Below, piece by piece: positions 28,301-34,431 of a stretch of DNA of 64,000 bases. Location of the stretch: positions 96,362,704-96,426,703 of the forward strand of contig OX465582.1 in NCBI GenBank assembly GCA_950022655.1, given 5' to 3'. Below the pieces are notes generated by a model. The model was not told the DNA's origin, made no database searches, and was given only the letters and a program-made list of their open reading frames with translations. Position numbers and translations under genes: made by a program. Position 1 is the stretch's first letter. Each line of letters begins with the position of its first letter. Source of the stretch: Alentia gelatinosa (lineage: Eukaryota > Annelida > Polychaeta > Phyllodocida > Polynoidae).

Positions 28301-30843
28301 GCTTATCAATGGATCACAAGAAATCCTGATAATCGATCTGCCCCCCCCCTCATCTCATTATAACTCGGTCCCATGACACCAGAAGTGCTGACAAAATAAA
28401 GAATAAAGATAAGATTTAGAAAACGTGGCATGAACACTTCTAACCCCAACCGATGCTGGTTGGGGTTAGAAAAGAAAAAAATAAAAAAAAAATAAATAAA
28501 GATAAAAATACCACAGAAAGACAGCTTTAAAAAAATCACCGCTCTACCACGATATCCAGTTACAGAATGCATTAGACCCAGCTATACAATCAATCAGAAA
28601 TAGAAAACATTTTAAAACAGCCATAAAAAGTATTGACTGTGAGCTAGACTTCCTTGTCCAACTGAGATAAAGTGTTGTAAGTTGAGTTTTGCTCTATACA
28701 GGGCACACTTAATCTATACAACAACAAAATAGATTACACCTTTGCACTGGCACACCATCCTTATTCCTGTCTGTTGTTATTATGTATCGTTTGTTTGTCC
28801 TTATTACTTATATATTTCTTCTTTTTCCCCCTCTTTCTTTTTCAGTCGAATTTGTAGCAAGTTTTACTTATCTTGTGTAGTACTTCTTATGCTATATTGT
28901 TTCAATGGGTTTCCCCTTGAATATTTTACCCATCTTTAGCCGCTTCAGATTGTCCATAAATACTGAGTTATGACATTAACATTGATTGTCTTTCTACTGC
29001 AGCCAAACTTAAGATTCATTGTTGACCACTGTACCAAGCCATGATGTGTCTATCCTTGTTTAGTTCTTGTTTTGTTGTTCTTTGTCTGTTTTTTTTCCCT
29101 TTGCTTTGCTTTCCTTTTTTTCTCACTTATTTTTATGTATTTAATGGTGTCACTGTATATGGCCTGGAACGGCCTGTATTTGTAACCACCTTCGGTGTGT
29201 GTTGATCTGGTAAGATAAGCCAAGTTTCAGTAGCATTGGCCATCTGCGGATATCTGAATGTTAGGTTGTGTGATTTGTTAAAATATGGTCCCAATCGACG
29301 TATTGAGCTTAAATCCGACCTTCTTGGTTTGTGTTATACCCTATGATCGATGACGTAATAGGTTGAAAATCATTTACTTTGTACATGAATCCTTTTCACG
29401 TCAATAAAGAAATTTTCACCAAAAAAAAAAGTGAAAAAGTTAAAATGCCATCTTGGTAAACACTAATAGATTTGATATAAGAACAAGAGGCCATGAGTAG
29501 GAAATGTCAGTTACGATGAATAAAGAAATAAGCAATCACGTTATTCATGGTAATAGCCACATTATGCCTGATGTTGTGTGTCATTTTTTTGTTCACCTGT
29601 CTGTACTCTGTGACAGAACTAAGTGGAAGATCATACTTTTAGGTTAATATGAACTCTCTGTCGTCGAATAAGCTTATTTTTCAAAAAAGAAAATAAAGAG
29701 CCATCTTTAAGGGTCGCACTGGAACTTGTTTATGTCTGGGTTCTAAGCAGGACACTGGTACCCTATATTATTATATACCTGTGGCAGTATATCCTACACA
29801 TACTGCCCGCTACTACCCATGTCATATTTATATCCGTACGACACCAAGGTGATGTGCGGGGTATGTATGTGACGTACAGGGCATGTACGGCGCCGAAATC
29901 CTAAAATTCGCCCAAAAGCAAAGGGTAAAATTGGATATTTTTAGGTATATAATAATACGAAAACAAGTATACTGTGTCTGTACATGATAAATACTTGGTA
30001 AAAATTGACGATAAATGAACCTCTGCCTACGGAATCGGTTCGTTTTATAGTCTATTTCACCGCGTATTTATCACGTACAGACACAGTAACCCTGTTTCCG
30101 TATATTACAAAATGTAGGTAAATATTATATGAAATATAGACATTAAATTGACTTTGCAAACTGGATTTATTCATATGGACACGTATTGGCTCATGACCTC
30201 ACATTGGTCGACCTAGTACTGTGTTGTATTTACAATGATGTGGGAAATCTGGCAGGATTGGATATTGTTGAAAAGGAAAACATCTGGACATATTGTGATA
30301 TCTTTGATCATGTGTGAACAGTGGAGCATCTCGTGAAATAAAGATCCTGTTTTTTTGTTGTTGTTTTTATATCTTCATCCTTCAACGGTTCTTACTGGAG
30401 TAAGATCTTCCAATGCATTTGACTAAATGTACCTCAGTTGGTGCTCTATCTAGTACCAGTAGGCAAATGATTACCTATGGACTTAACTCTACCCTAACTC
30501 CTCTGCCCGAGAGACTACACTGAGCTATTATGTGTGGGACCGATTTATTTAGTAGGTGATATAGAATCATAAACCATATCAAAACACAAGCGGTACCCTG
30601 CTGAGTGCCCTAGGGTAACAATGGGGTAAGACGACTCACCAGTTTGAGCAGCCTGGAGTAGGGCCGCAGTACGAATCGCTGACATTTGTCAAGTGCGATG
30701 GTGATGGGGTTGTCCATCGTCGGCACCTCATCCACATCGGGGACCTATCGGAACCACCAAGACCACGGTTAATAAGTGTGAAGGTACGAGGTGAATAGTG
30801 CAGGCGTGAAAAATGAAATGTCGTGGGGTCCATCCATAATGTA

Positions 30844-30878
<35 letters not shown>

Positions 30879-32119
30879 TTAAAGCAATTTTTTTAAGGGA
30901 ATATTGTGTTACAACACAATCACCGAATTCGGCTATATAGCCGTTCTTCCACTCGGGCCCTAGACCCCTACTCCTCATTCTAATGGCGGGTGTTAGCCGA
31001 ATGGGCAGTGGGTACCATTTTTGTGTAAGTCTTTGGTATGACCCGACCGAGGTTTGAACCCACGACCTCCCATGCTTGAGGCGAACACCCCTACCACTTG
31101 GCCATTGAGCTTGGTGAAAAGGAAGTCTCTGAGTTTCTGAAATTGTTGACCCCTCAATATCATTTTTGTTTGACATAAGTTAAAGAAATTACATATGAAA
31201 AACTGAATATGAAAAAGTGGATTCCTTACCTTAAGGCCGAGGAAGGTGCCGTGGTCGGGGAAGACAAAGCGATGCGATTCGTTGACTCGTTTACGTTGCT
31301 CGTAGCCCGGTCTCTCACGACCCACAGAAGGTCCCGACCTACTCAATAACTAACAAAAAACAACAGCTCAGATTGTTAAATACACAACAAAATCAGCCCC
31401 TCAACCCACAAAGATGTAAAACCATCCGTGTCAGCTACTTCTTGGTATAATCATGAACTTTGTCTAACCCTGATATTTTTTTCCTTAGATTTAACACAAC
31501 GGCCCTGAAAGTAGTGTACCCAATACTCAACGGCTAATTTAGTGAGTTATTTCATAAATAAATCATGATATATTGAGTGATACAAAATCAGAAACCCACT
31601 CGATGAAAAAAACTAGGCCCACACTCCACCTTGTTTGACCGTGGGGTAATTCACTCAGCTTCGCTTTGTGAATTACTCCGTGGTCAAACTCAGAGGAAAA
31701 CAGACCAAGTTATTTTCATCTTATGAATTCCCTTCTGATACTGATAAAGTAGATATCTTCATGTGATGCTGCACACAATGGGTGATCAATCTTAGTTATA
31801 TCTACTAGTGTAGTCTGAACATGTTGCAAGATTCAATTTATCTGTAGAATTTTCTTGAAACCTTATGGTAAAATCAAGATTTGATTAAATGTGACACTAA
31901 CACATCTAACCCAGCCACAAACAATCAAAAATGGGGTAAAATCAAGAAGACTTCCTGAGCTTAAAAGTATATTTCGTAATTTATTGTTTTACTGAATGCA
32001 AATGAGTGCCCCATGGACTATGTTATGCATTAATTATTCACGTAGGTTTAGGAATGGATAATACTGATGTCCACACTCACAGGTTCTGATTCGTCGCTGC
32101 TTTCTATGTTGCTGGCCAT
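11092..32119 (-). CDS. Gustatory receptor-like seven-transmembrane protein (gene A, 11 coding exons)
   Basis: The joined exons total 1272 nt, divide exactly by three, and give 423 residues plus stop; every junction has a GT donor and AG acceptor in compatible phase. Hydrophobic spans lie near residues 105-128, 157-183, 218-240, 261-286, 332-354, 361-386 and 397-415. Two sequons (N142, N147) and Cys129, 150 and 154 sit between TM1 and TM2, while Arg/Lys-rich segments precede TM1 and TM3, so the N-terminus is predicted cytoplasmic. The long TM4-TM5 loop ends HLRFLNRHP, and TM7 ends TLMLLFQT close to the C-terminus. This pattern is typical of the insect gustatory/odorant receptor superfamily (Pfam 7tm_7), whose members form ligand-gated cation channels; the TM7 signature TYhhhhhQF is only approximated. 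The start ATG at 32119 has G at -3 and +4. The family call comes from topology and motif pattern; ligand unknown. Confidence 0.72.
11640..11950 (-). mobile_element. tRNA-derived SINE, copy 1 (3' of gene A last intron boundary)
   Basis: It shares the body with the other copies (CCACATAGACATGGTATGAG, GATATAGCAGTAAATCTACC). The tRNA-like head is at the high-coordinate end but lacks the anticodon region, so the copy is internally deleted. It lies in the last intron of gene A. Confidence 0.75.
12440..12580. repeat. 37-bp tandem duplication and T-run
   Basis: AGCATTTGTGTTTACATCAC and the following 17 bp are repeated exactly once in tandem (about 12442-12515). A run of about 30 T follows at 12551-12580. 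Confidence 0.85.
12880..13030 (-). mobile_element. Fragment of the TTAA-ended element
   Basis: Reverse-complement similarity to 20890-21027 (CATATCGGACAA, AAACCCATGTCATTTTCCTG, GGGTCACC). It sits in the intron next to gene A exon 11. Confidence 0.6.
13155..13267 (-). CDS. Gene A exon 11 (end of TM5, TM6)
   Basis: 113 nt, acceptor ttttctattcag, donor CTG|gtaagt. It completes Gly349 and encodes residues 350-386, covering the end of TM5, a short external loop (DPLGNK) and TM6. Confidence 0.78.
14178..14900. mobile_element. Two CAGGGATGTC-ended repeats (degenerate copies)
   Basis: CAGGGATGTCAGTTGGG occurs at about 14182 and 14569, each followed by the same body (TTTTTTCATGTGGAATTT, GAAAACATGG). 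Right ends are eroded. Intronic in gene A. Confidence 0.55.
14962..15061 (-). CDS. Gene A exon 10 (loop and TM5)
   Basis: 100 nt, acceptor ttctgtgacag, donor ACTG|gtaagt. It encodes residues 316-348: the end of the cytoplasmic loop (DHLRFLNRHP) and most of TM5. In gustatory receptors this stretch usually reads as an h-x2-L, L-N motif before TM5, which is matched here. Confidence 0.78.
15183..15425. repeat. Palindromic element with GCAGTAATTTTT stem
   Basis: Left arm (AAAGTTACGAGGTATGGCTC, AAAAAATTACTGCCC) pairs with the right arm (GGGCAGTAATTTTTCCGAGC, GAGTAACTTT) around a small CCAAGGCCTTGG palindrome near 15325. Confidence 0.75.
15725..16145. mobile_element. Long-hairpin element with GGCGAAGC apex plus CCAATGTTAAGCCTATGG tail
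   Basis: Stem arms (AAACCAAACGAGAGTAAGTC and GACTAACTCAAGTTTGGTTT) flank an apex with GGCGAAGC (15802-15809). It is followed by TTTATCCCACCCC, a spacer, CCAATGTTAAGCCTATGG and GGGGTACGATAAA (about 16131). The same stem family recurs at 56365-56520. Confidence 0.75.
16146..16640. mobile_element. Two further hairpin-family pieces
   Basis: TTTATCTCAACCCTGGTATT and GGCTTAAC near 16150-16190 are an inverted relative of the 58.7-kb element. From 16275 (GGGTGAGATAAAA) to 16440 lies a hairpin with apex GCTTCGCT, matching 31555-31735. Two more AATGTTAAGCCTAT boxes occur at about 16530 and 16620. Confidence 0.6.
16677..16857 (-). CDS. Gene A exon 9 (TM4 and cytoplasmic loop)
   Basis: 181 nt, acceptor ctggttgcag, donor ACG|gtacgc. 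It completes Gly255 and encodes residues 256-315: TM4 (about 261-286), then an amphipathic helix-like loop with NYCVQCNLLLSYVNGLLEK and a Leu-rich end (SLSLEQVMT). The TM4-loop arrangement is the part most like insect gustatory receptors. Confidence 0.8.
16891..17166. mobile_element. CAGGGATGCC-ended MITE, about 275 bp
   Basis: Starts CAGGGATGCCAGTTGGGG and ends CTGACAACCCTG; TAGACG flanks both sides as a possible target duplication. Its body matches the copy at 20005-20275. Confidence 0.7.
17333..17645. mobile_element. CAGGGATGTC-ended MITE, longer subtype
   Basis: Begins CAGGGATGTCAGTTGGGAG and ends near AATTACCATCTCTG. It contains a local duplication of the CATGAAAAAAGGAGGACAT segment. 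Intronic in gene A. Confidence 0.65.
18802..19110 (-). mobile_element. tRNA-derived SINE, copy 2
   Basis: The reverse strand shows a tRNA-like head with box-B-like GGTTCGAATCCC (read across about 19028-19040), followed by the common body and the tail that reads TTTAACGTCC on the plus strand. Confidence 0.75.
20005..20275. mobile_element. CAGGGATGC-ended MITE with intact termini
   Basis: CAGGGATGC at the left and GCATCCCTG at the right are perfect inverted ends. The best preserved of the four copies in gene A introns. Confidence 0.75.
20342..20455 (-). CDS. Gene A exon 8 (TM3)
   Basis: 114 nt, acceptor tctcttgtag, donor ACAGG|gtaagt. It completes Arg217 and encodes residues 218-254, with TM3 at its start and a short external loop ending DFTWLET. 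Both boundary codons are split. Confidence 0.78.
20500..21027. mobile_element. TTAA-ended non-autonomous element, about 525 bp
   Basis: Ends TTAAAGGCACATC and GATATGCCTTTAA are inverted and include TTAA, the target of piggyBac-type transposons. Internal landmarks include AGTGGCGCCACCT. Partial copies occur at 12880 (inverted) and 51205. Confidence 0.65.
21030..21250. mobile_element. Long-hairpin element with GAGTTTATTTATGTCACG stem
   Basis: The left arm (AGTTTATTTATGTCACGTAT) and right arm (ATACGTGACATAAATAAACT) enclose an apex containing CTCTTCGGCTC. A TATCCTACCCTG boundary and the GTGACATAAACAA tail follow. Related copy at 56092-56350. Confidence 0.75.
21330..21465. mobile_element. GGGTCCATCCATAAAGTA element with C-run
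   Basis: GGGTCCATCCATAAAGTATG starts a block shared with 19865-19965 and the complete copy at 59836-59996. It includes an expanded C run (about 21384-21399). Confidence 0.65.
22211..22278 (-). CDS. Gene A exon 7
   Basis: 68 nt, entering in phase 0 and leaving two bases of a codon completed by exon 8. Residues 195-216 form a polar loop ending GKLIRRL, positive as expected for the cytoplasmic TM2-TM3 loop. The exon is short; its frame is fixed by its neighbours. Confidence 0.68.
22930..23130 (+). mobile_element. Rearranged tRNA-derived SINE head, plus orientation
   Basis: Here the tRNA-like head reads on the plus strand (AGCTCAGTTGTTAAGGCACT, GGACTTGTAATCC, GGTTGGAGTCCC), directly after the GATTTAACGTCC tail motif of another copy. 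Head-to-tail fusion of two SINE parts is likely. Confidence 0.6.
23131..23660. other. Unassigned intronic block, possible LTR-like piece
   Basis: Contains three tandem GGGAAGATAATAG-type units (about 23553-23612) and a CpG-containing segment without ORF. No matching second copy was seen in the window, so an LTR cannot be claimed. Confidence 0.3.
24385..24480 (+). repeat. SINE body fragment
   Basis: CAGCAGTGGTAGATTTACTG and ATATCAAAGACCAATACTTC are the common SINE body, opposite to most copies. Confidence 0.6.
24937..25101 (-). CDS. Gene A exon 6 (external loop 1 and TM2)
   Basis: 165 nt, phase 0 at both ends, acceptor gtgtttttag, donor AGG|gtgagt. Residues 140-194 carry sequons at N142 (NAT) and N147 (NTS), Cys150 and Cys154, then TM2 (about 157-183). 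The sequons place this loop outside the cell. Confidence 0.8.
25750..25935. mobile_element. Hairpin element with GCTTCGCC apex
   Basis: Begins GTGAGATAAATCC. Arms (GGATAAATACACAAAACTCC; TCGAGTATTGTGTATTTATC) flank GGCTTCGCC (about 25845-25853). In the intron between gene A exons 5 and 6. Confidence 0.7.
26800..27150. mobile_element. Hairpin element with CGGAGCATAC stem, copy 1
   Basis: Arms carry ACAATATTGACTGGTTTC and its complement GCAACCAGTCTATATTGT, with an inner stem GTATGCTCCTAGGAGT / CCGAGGAGCATAC. The outer tail reads GTATTAGGTGGCTAATAAAA. Inverted relative at 50140-50310. Confidence 0.7.
27276..27428 (-). CDS. Gene A exon 5 (TM1)
   Basis: 153 nt, phase 0 at both ends, acceptor tctggttgcag, donor GTG|gtgagt. 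Residues 89-139 contain TM1 (about 105-128) followed by Cys129 and a short charged external stretch (RRDRAGDG). The exon is distinctly GC-richer than its introns. Confidence 0.8.
27617..27927. mobile_element. Long-hairpin element with GTATATGATAATACGGAAAC stem, copy 1
   Basis: Left arm (ATATACGGAAACTGGCTTAC, GTCTTCGTATGCC, CACATACATCCC) pairs with the right arm ending GTTTTCGTATTATCATATAC. A tail with GGGTATAAATACGCCATGG follows. An inverted copy lies at 29771-30112, so the two could pair with each other. Confidence 0.7.
27930..28210. mobile_element. Hairpin element with GGCGAAGC apex (ATTCACAAGG subtype), copy 1
   Basis: GTAATTCACAAGGCGAAGCT (apex GGCGAAGC 27982-27989) lies between arms around CAGAGCTC and GAGCTCTG. 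It ends ATTCATCTCACCCC. Relatives at 32205-32350, 51790-52075 and inverted at 56800-57100. Confidence 0.7.
28640..29430 (+). mobile_element. Probable 3' end of a polyadenylated retrocopy or LINE
   Basis: A T-rich stretch with CAATAAAG at about 29401 followed 17 bp later by a run of ten A. This looks like the 3' UTR and poly-A tail of a reverse-transcribed RNA. No ORF survives and the 5' edge is uncertain. Confidence 0.45.
29771..30112. mobile_element. Long-hairpin element, copy 2 (inverted relative to 27.6 kb)
   Basis: Arms around ACTGTGTCTGTACATGATAA and its complement TTTATCACGTACAGACACAG; tail GTATATCCTACACATACTGC at the left. The outer CGTATTATATACC-type ends match copy 1. Confidence 0.7.
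30640..30744 (-). CDS. Gene A exon 4
   Basis: 105 nt, phase 0 at both ends, donor CTG|gtgagt. It encodes residues 54-88, ending RFVLRPYSRLLKL, a basic amphipathic stretch just before TM1. Confidence 0.75.
30842..31113 (-). mobile_element. tRNA-derived SINE of a second family, apparently full length
   Basis: On the minus strand it starts with a tRNA-like head (GGCCAAGTGGTAGGGGTGTT as box-A region, GGTCGTGGGTTCAAACC as box-B region), continues with CATACCAAAGACTTACAC, and ends in a poly-A run of about 30 (plus-strand T run 30847-30878). It lies between gene A exons 4 and 3. RNA polymerase III transcription is expected for this class. Confidence 0.8.
31230..31349 (-). CDS. Gene A exon 3
   Basis: The acceptor is a long pyrimidine run ending gttag and the donor is AAG|gtaagg. 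It has 120 nt, phase 0 at both ends, residues 14-53: a basic, polar cytoplasmic segment (LLSRSGPSVGRERPGYEQRK and onward). A nearer AG gives a frame with early stops, which decided the acceptor choice. Confidence 0.7.
31555..31740. mobile_element. Hairpin element with GCTTCGCT apex
   Basis: GGTAATTCACTCAGCTTCGC and TTTGTGAATTACTCC form the inner stem. The outer parts (AGAAACCCACTCGATGAAAA; ACCAAGTTATTTTCATC) match 16275-16440. Confidence 0.7.
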
Positions 32120-32156
32120 GCCTTTACTGAGGTCAACCCAACTGTTGAGTCCATAA
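32081..32156 (-). CDS. Gene A exon 2 (start codon exon)
   Basis: Acceptor ttggttttcag, donor CCT|gtgagt. The last 39 nt encode residues 1-13, beginning MASNIESSDESEP, an acidic serine-rich cytoplasmic N-terminus. The 37 nt before the ATG are also open in this frame, so a start further upstream is possible if another leader exon is used. Confidence 0.65.
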
Positions 32157-32204
32157 CTGAAAACCAAAGAAAGACCGGAGTAAAAACATGTAGTAATGAA
32201 TGAT

Positions 32205-32430
32205 GTTGTCAATAGTGTGGTGCATGAATAGCGTAGCGATTCAAATGAGAAGGGACCGAGCTCTGCCCGTAAACTTGAATAGGTTTCTGGATTTATCTCA
32301 CACTTCACAATGATTAATTGGCTAACATCTTTGACATGATCCCCCATTGAGGTTTTTTTTAAGTACTCCATGGGCATTGAGTACAAGTTCCACCGTTCTC
32401 CTTCACCCAGCAGTGGTAGCTTCGTCTTCT
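32205..32430. mobile_element. Partial hairpin-family copy plus SINE scrap, next to gene A exon 2
   Basis: Carries the ACCGAGCTCTGCCCGTAAAC segment and the ATTTATCTCACAC end of the 27.9-kb subtype but lacks the left arm. It is followed by a CTTCACCCAGCAGTGGTAG scrap of the SINE body. Confidence 0.6.
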
Positions 32431-32889
32431 AAATTACTACCCTATTCAAACTCTATGGGAAACGAGCTCTGACTGTAAACTTCCATAGGTTTCCTCTTTA
32501 ATATCCGCCCTGCTGCTGGTATCCGAATTATATAAAGGGCTGGTTCCACCAACATGATGGATTTGCTGTGGTATGTCTTGTAGTGTCTTACAGCTTCGCG
32601 ATATGTTGTACCTCCTATCTCACGATACATAGCGCGCAGTGTCATGTGTGTGTTTTGGTGCTCCACCACCTCGACATCTCGAGACATATCATGGCAAATG
32701 TGAACACAATTATTCAAATCGCGACTAATCATGCTATGTTTTGTACCGATATGTTGGTGGAATAGGGGTTTTTGGGGACCAGCAAACGAGTATCCAACAT
32801 GGCTGAACTTTGGAAGGAGAGAAAAAATCTCTCAGAATTAAACATCCAAATACACAATTATGGAGTAAGAAGGTGATGTGTTTATTATT

Positions 32890-33265
32890 ATTATCCTACC
32901 CGTAATAAAAAACCGCCATAGACTTAACATAGGGAAATTTTATGTGGCAAGCCGTGACATAAAGTGTTTTTTATGCCACTAGAGTAATAACAATATTGAC
33001 CAATCAGAGAGCAGGATGTCAGCTACTATGAAAAAAAAGTTCTGTTGGTCCTTGACTCAATATTCATCTTTTAGTAATACAAAAGCATAGACGGGGTAGG
33101 ATAAATACGAAACCGAACTCAATTTAGACTTGGTCAGTGTCTATGCCACTCTGGTCAGGTCTGCTCCTCACTACACTCGGCTGCGCCTCGTGTTGTAATT
33201 CACGACCTTCCCGTCGTGGCATAAACATTGTCAAGTCTAACTCTCGTTCGGTTTCTACTAATTAT
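32890..33265. mobile_element. Modular hairpin element, GGGGTAGGATAAA junction
   Basis: TTATCCTACCCGT with CATAGACTTAACATAGG, a TGACATAAAGTG spacer, then GGGGTAGGATAAA (33094) and a hairpin whose arms contain GACTTGGTCAGTGTCTATGC / GGCATAAACATTGTCAAGTC. The apex reads CGGCTGCGCCTCG. Confidence 0.7.
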
Positions 33266-34430
33266 ATTATAAACGTACAATGGCACAGGAGTGGGTTATG
33301 GCGTTTAAAGATGACACCCCTTAGTTTATTGAATTAAAAAATATATATCATATATATACCGTAGCTGGTAAAATTTAGCCAGTGTCCCCGGCCCTGTCCC
33401 TATATCATATGGAGAGAACGAACAGATTATGGGTGGATACTTAACCTAGTAAAAAATATAATGAAGACCAGCAGAGCTTTGTTGAGCATATTAAATTACT
33501 CAGGTGTGGGTCGTATTATTACCGTACTGGGTGACAGGCATGGACCAGTAGGCCTACCGCCCCCTGACGGATTATGGAAATATATAGTGACCAGTTCCAT
33601 CTACTACTGTACTAGTGATTAATCAATTTAATGCCTGGAATTCTGTTTTAGAAGGCTGTCTTTGTCTGTCCTTCATGATACAGACAGCCAAACACCATCG
33701 CTCGTGTGGCAGGCTGTGTTATAGTCCGACACTCGCTTTACCTTTTTACCGTTAGATCGTGAACTAGATCTAGATAGAGTCAGACCTCGGAGTAGCCAGT
33801 AGGTGTGCTATAACCTAGATCTAAAAATCATCTGTTCTTCCTACTTCCAGTTCAGCTGTGCCACAATCGACACACGTAAATAACGGTTGATACTTACCAT
33901 CACAGTCTTACTCTGTCATTACTGCTAAGACCATGCGCACGGCCCCCAACAGACGGACTACCTTCGTGTTTAGCTTCCTAGTGTTTACATCGAGGCACCT
34001 CACATGATGAGGAAGTGCCTGTGTGTACGCCTCCGGCAGGTGACAACCACACTGTTACCATCAGGCAGAGGACCAGCGAATCCTGTCTACTTGGCTGGTT
34101 TCTCATGTGTCCTTCTGCCCTCTAGTGAATGACCGGGGAACCAGCGTAGTTCTAGCCTGTAGTACGGCCAACTCACACTAGACGGCGTGTTAAGGTTGCC
34201 TTCAGACTGGCTCCAGTTCCTGCATCATATGGCTACCCTCCTCACTGGGATACAGAGGCCAGCCAGAGAAGGATACATACTATAATGAACTTTATTCAGA
34301 TTGTGTTTTAAATCATTTAATGAAAGTTCATAAACAAAGACTCGAGCAAGTCTAGGCTGCCTTGTGCGCTAATAGTAAAGGCATATGTATGTGAGTGCAC
34401 ATTGGCCAGACTACCAAGAGGCTATGCCTA
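33266..34430. other. Gene A upstream region
   Basis: Contains the candidate leader exon and, at 33.9-34.2 kb, a modestly CpG-richer block that could hold the promoter. No TATA box was recognised on the minus strand here. Confidence 0.4.
33898..34000 (-). other. Probable 5' leader exon of gene A
   Basis: A strong donor (GTGATG|gtaagta) ends here on the minus strand at 33898. Joined to the exon at 32156, the reading frame meets a TGA just before the junction, so this exon would be untranslated and the ATG at 32119 would be the first in-frame start. Two short upstream ORFs are visible in the leader, one crossing the splice junction. The upstream limit of the exon and the promoter cannot be fixed from sequence. 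Confidence 0.4.
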
Positions 34431-34431
34431 C

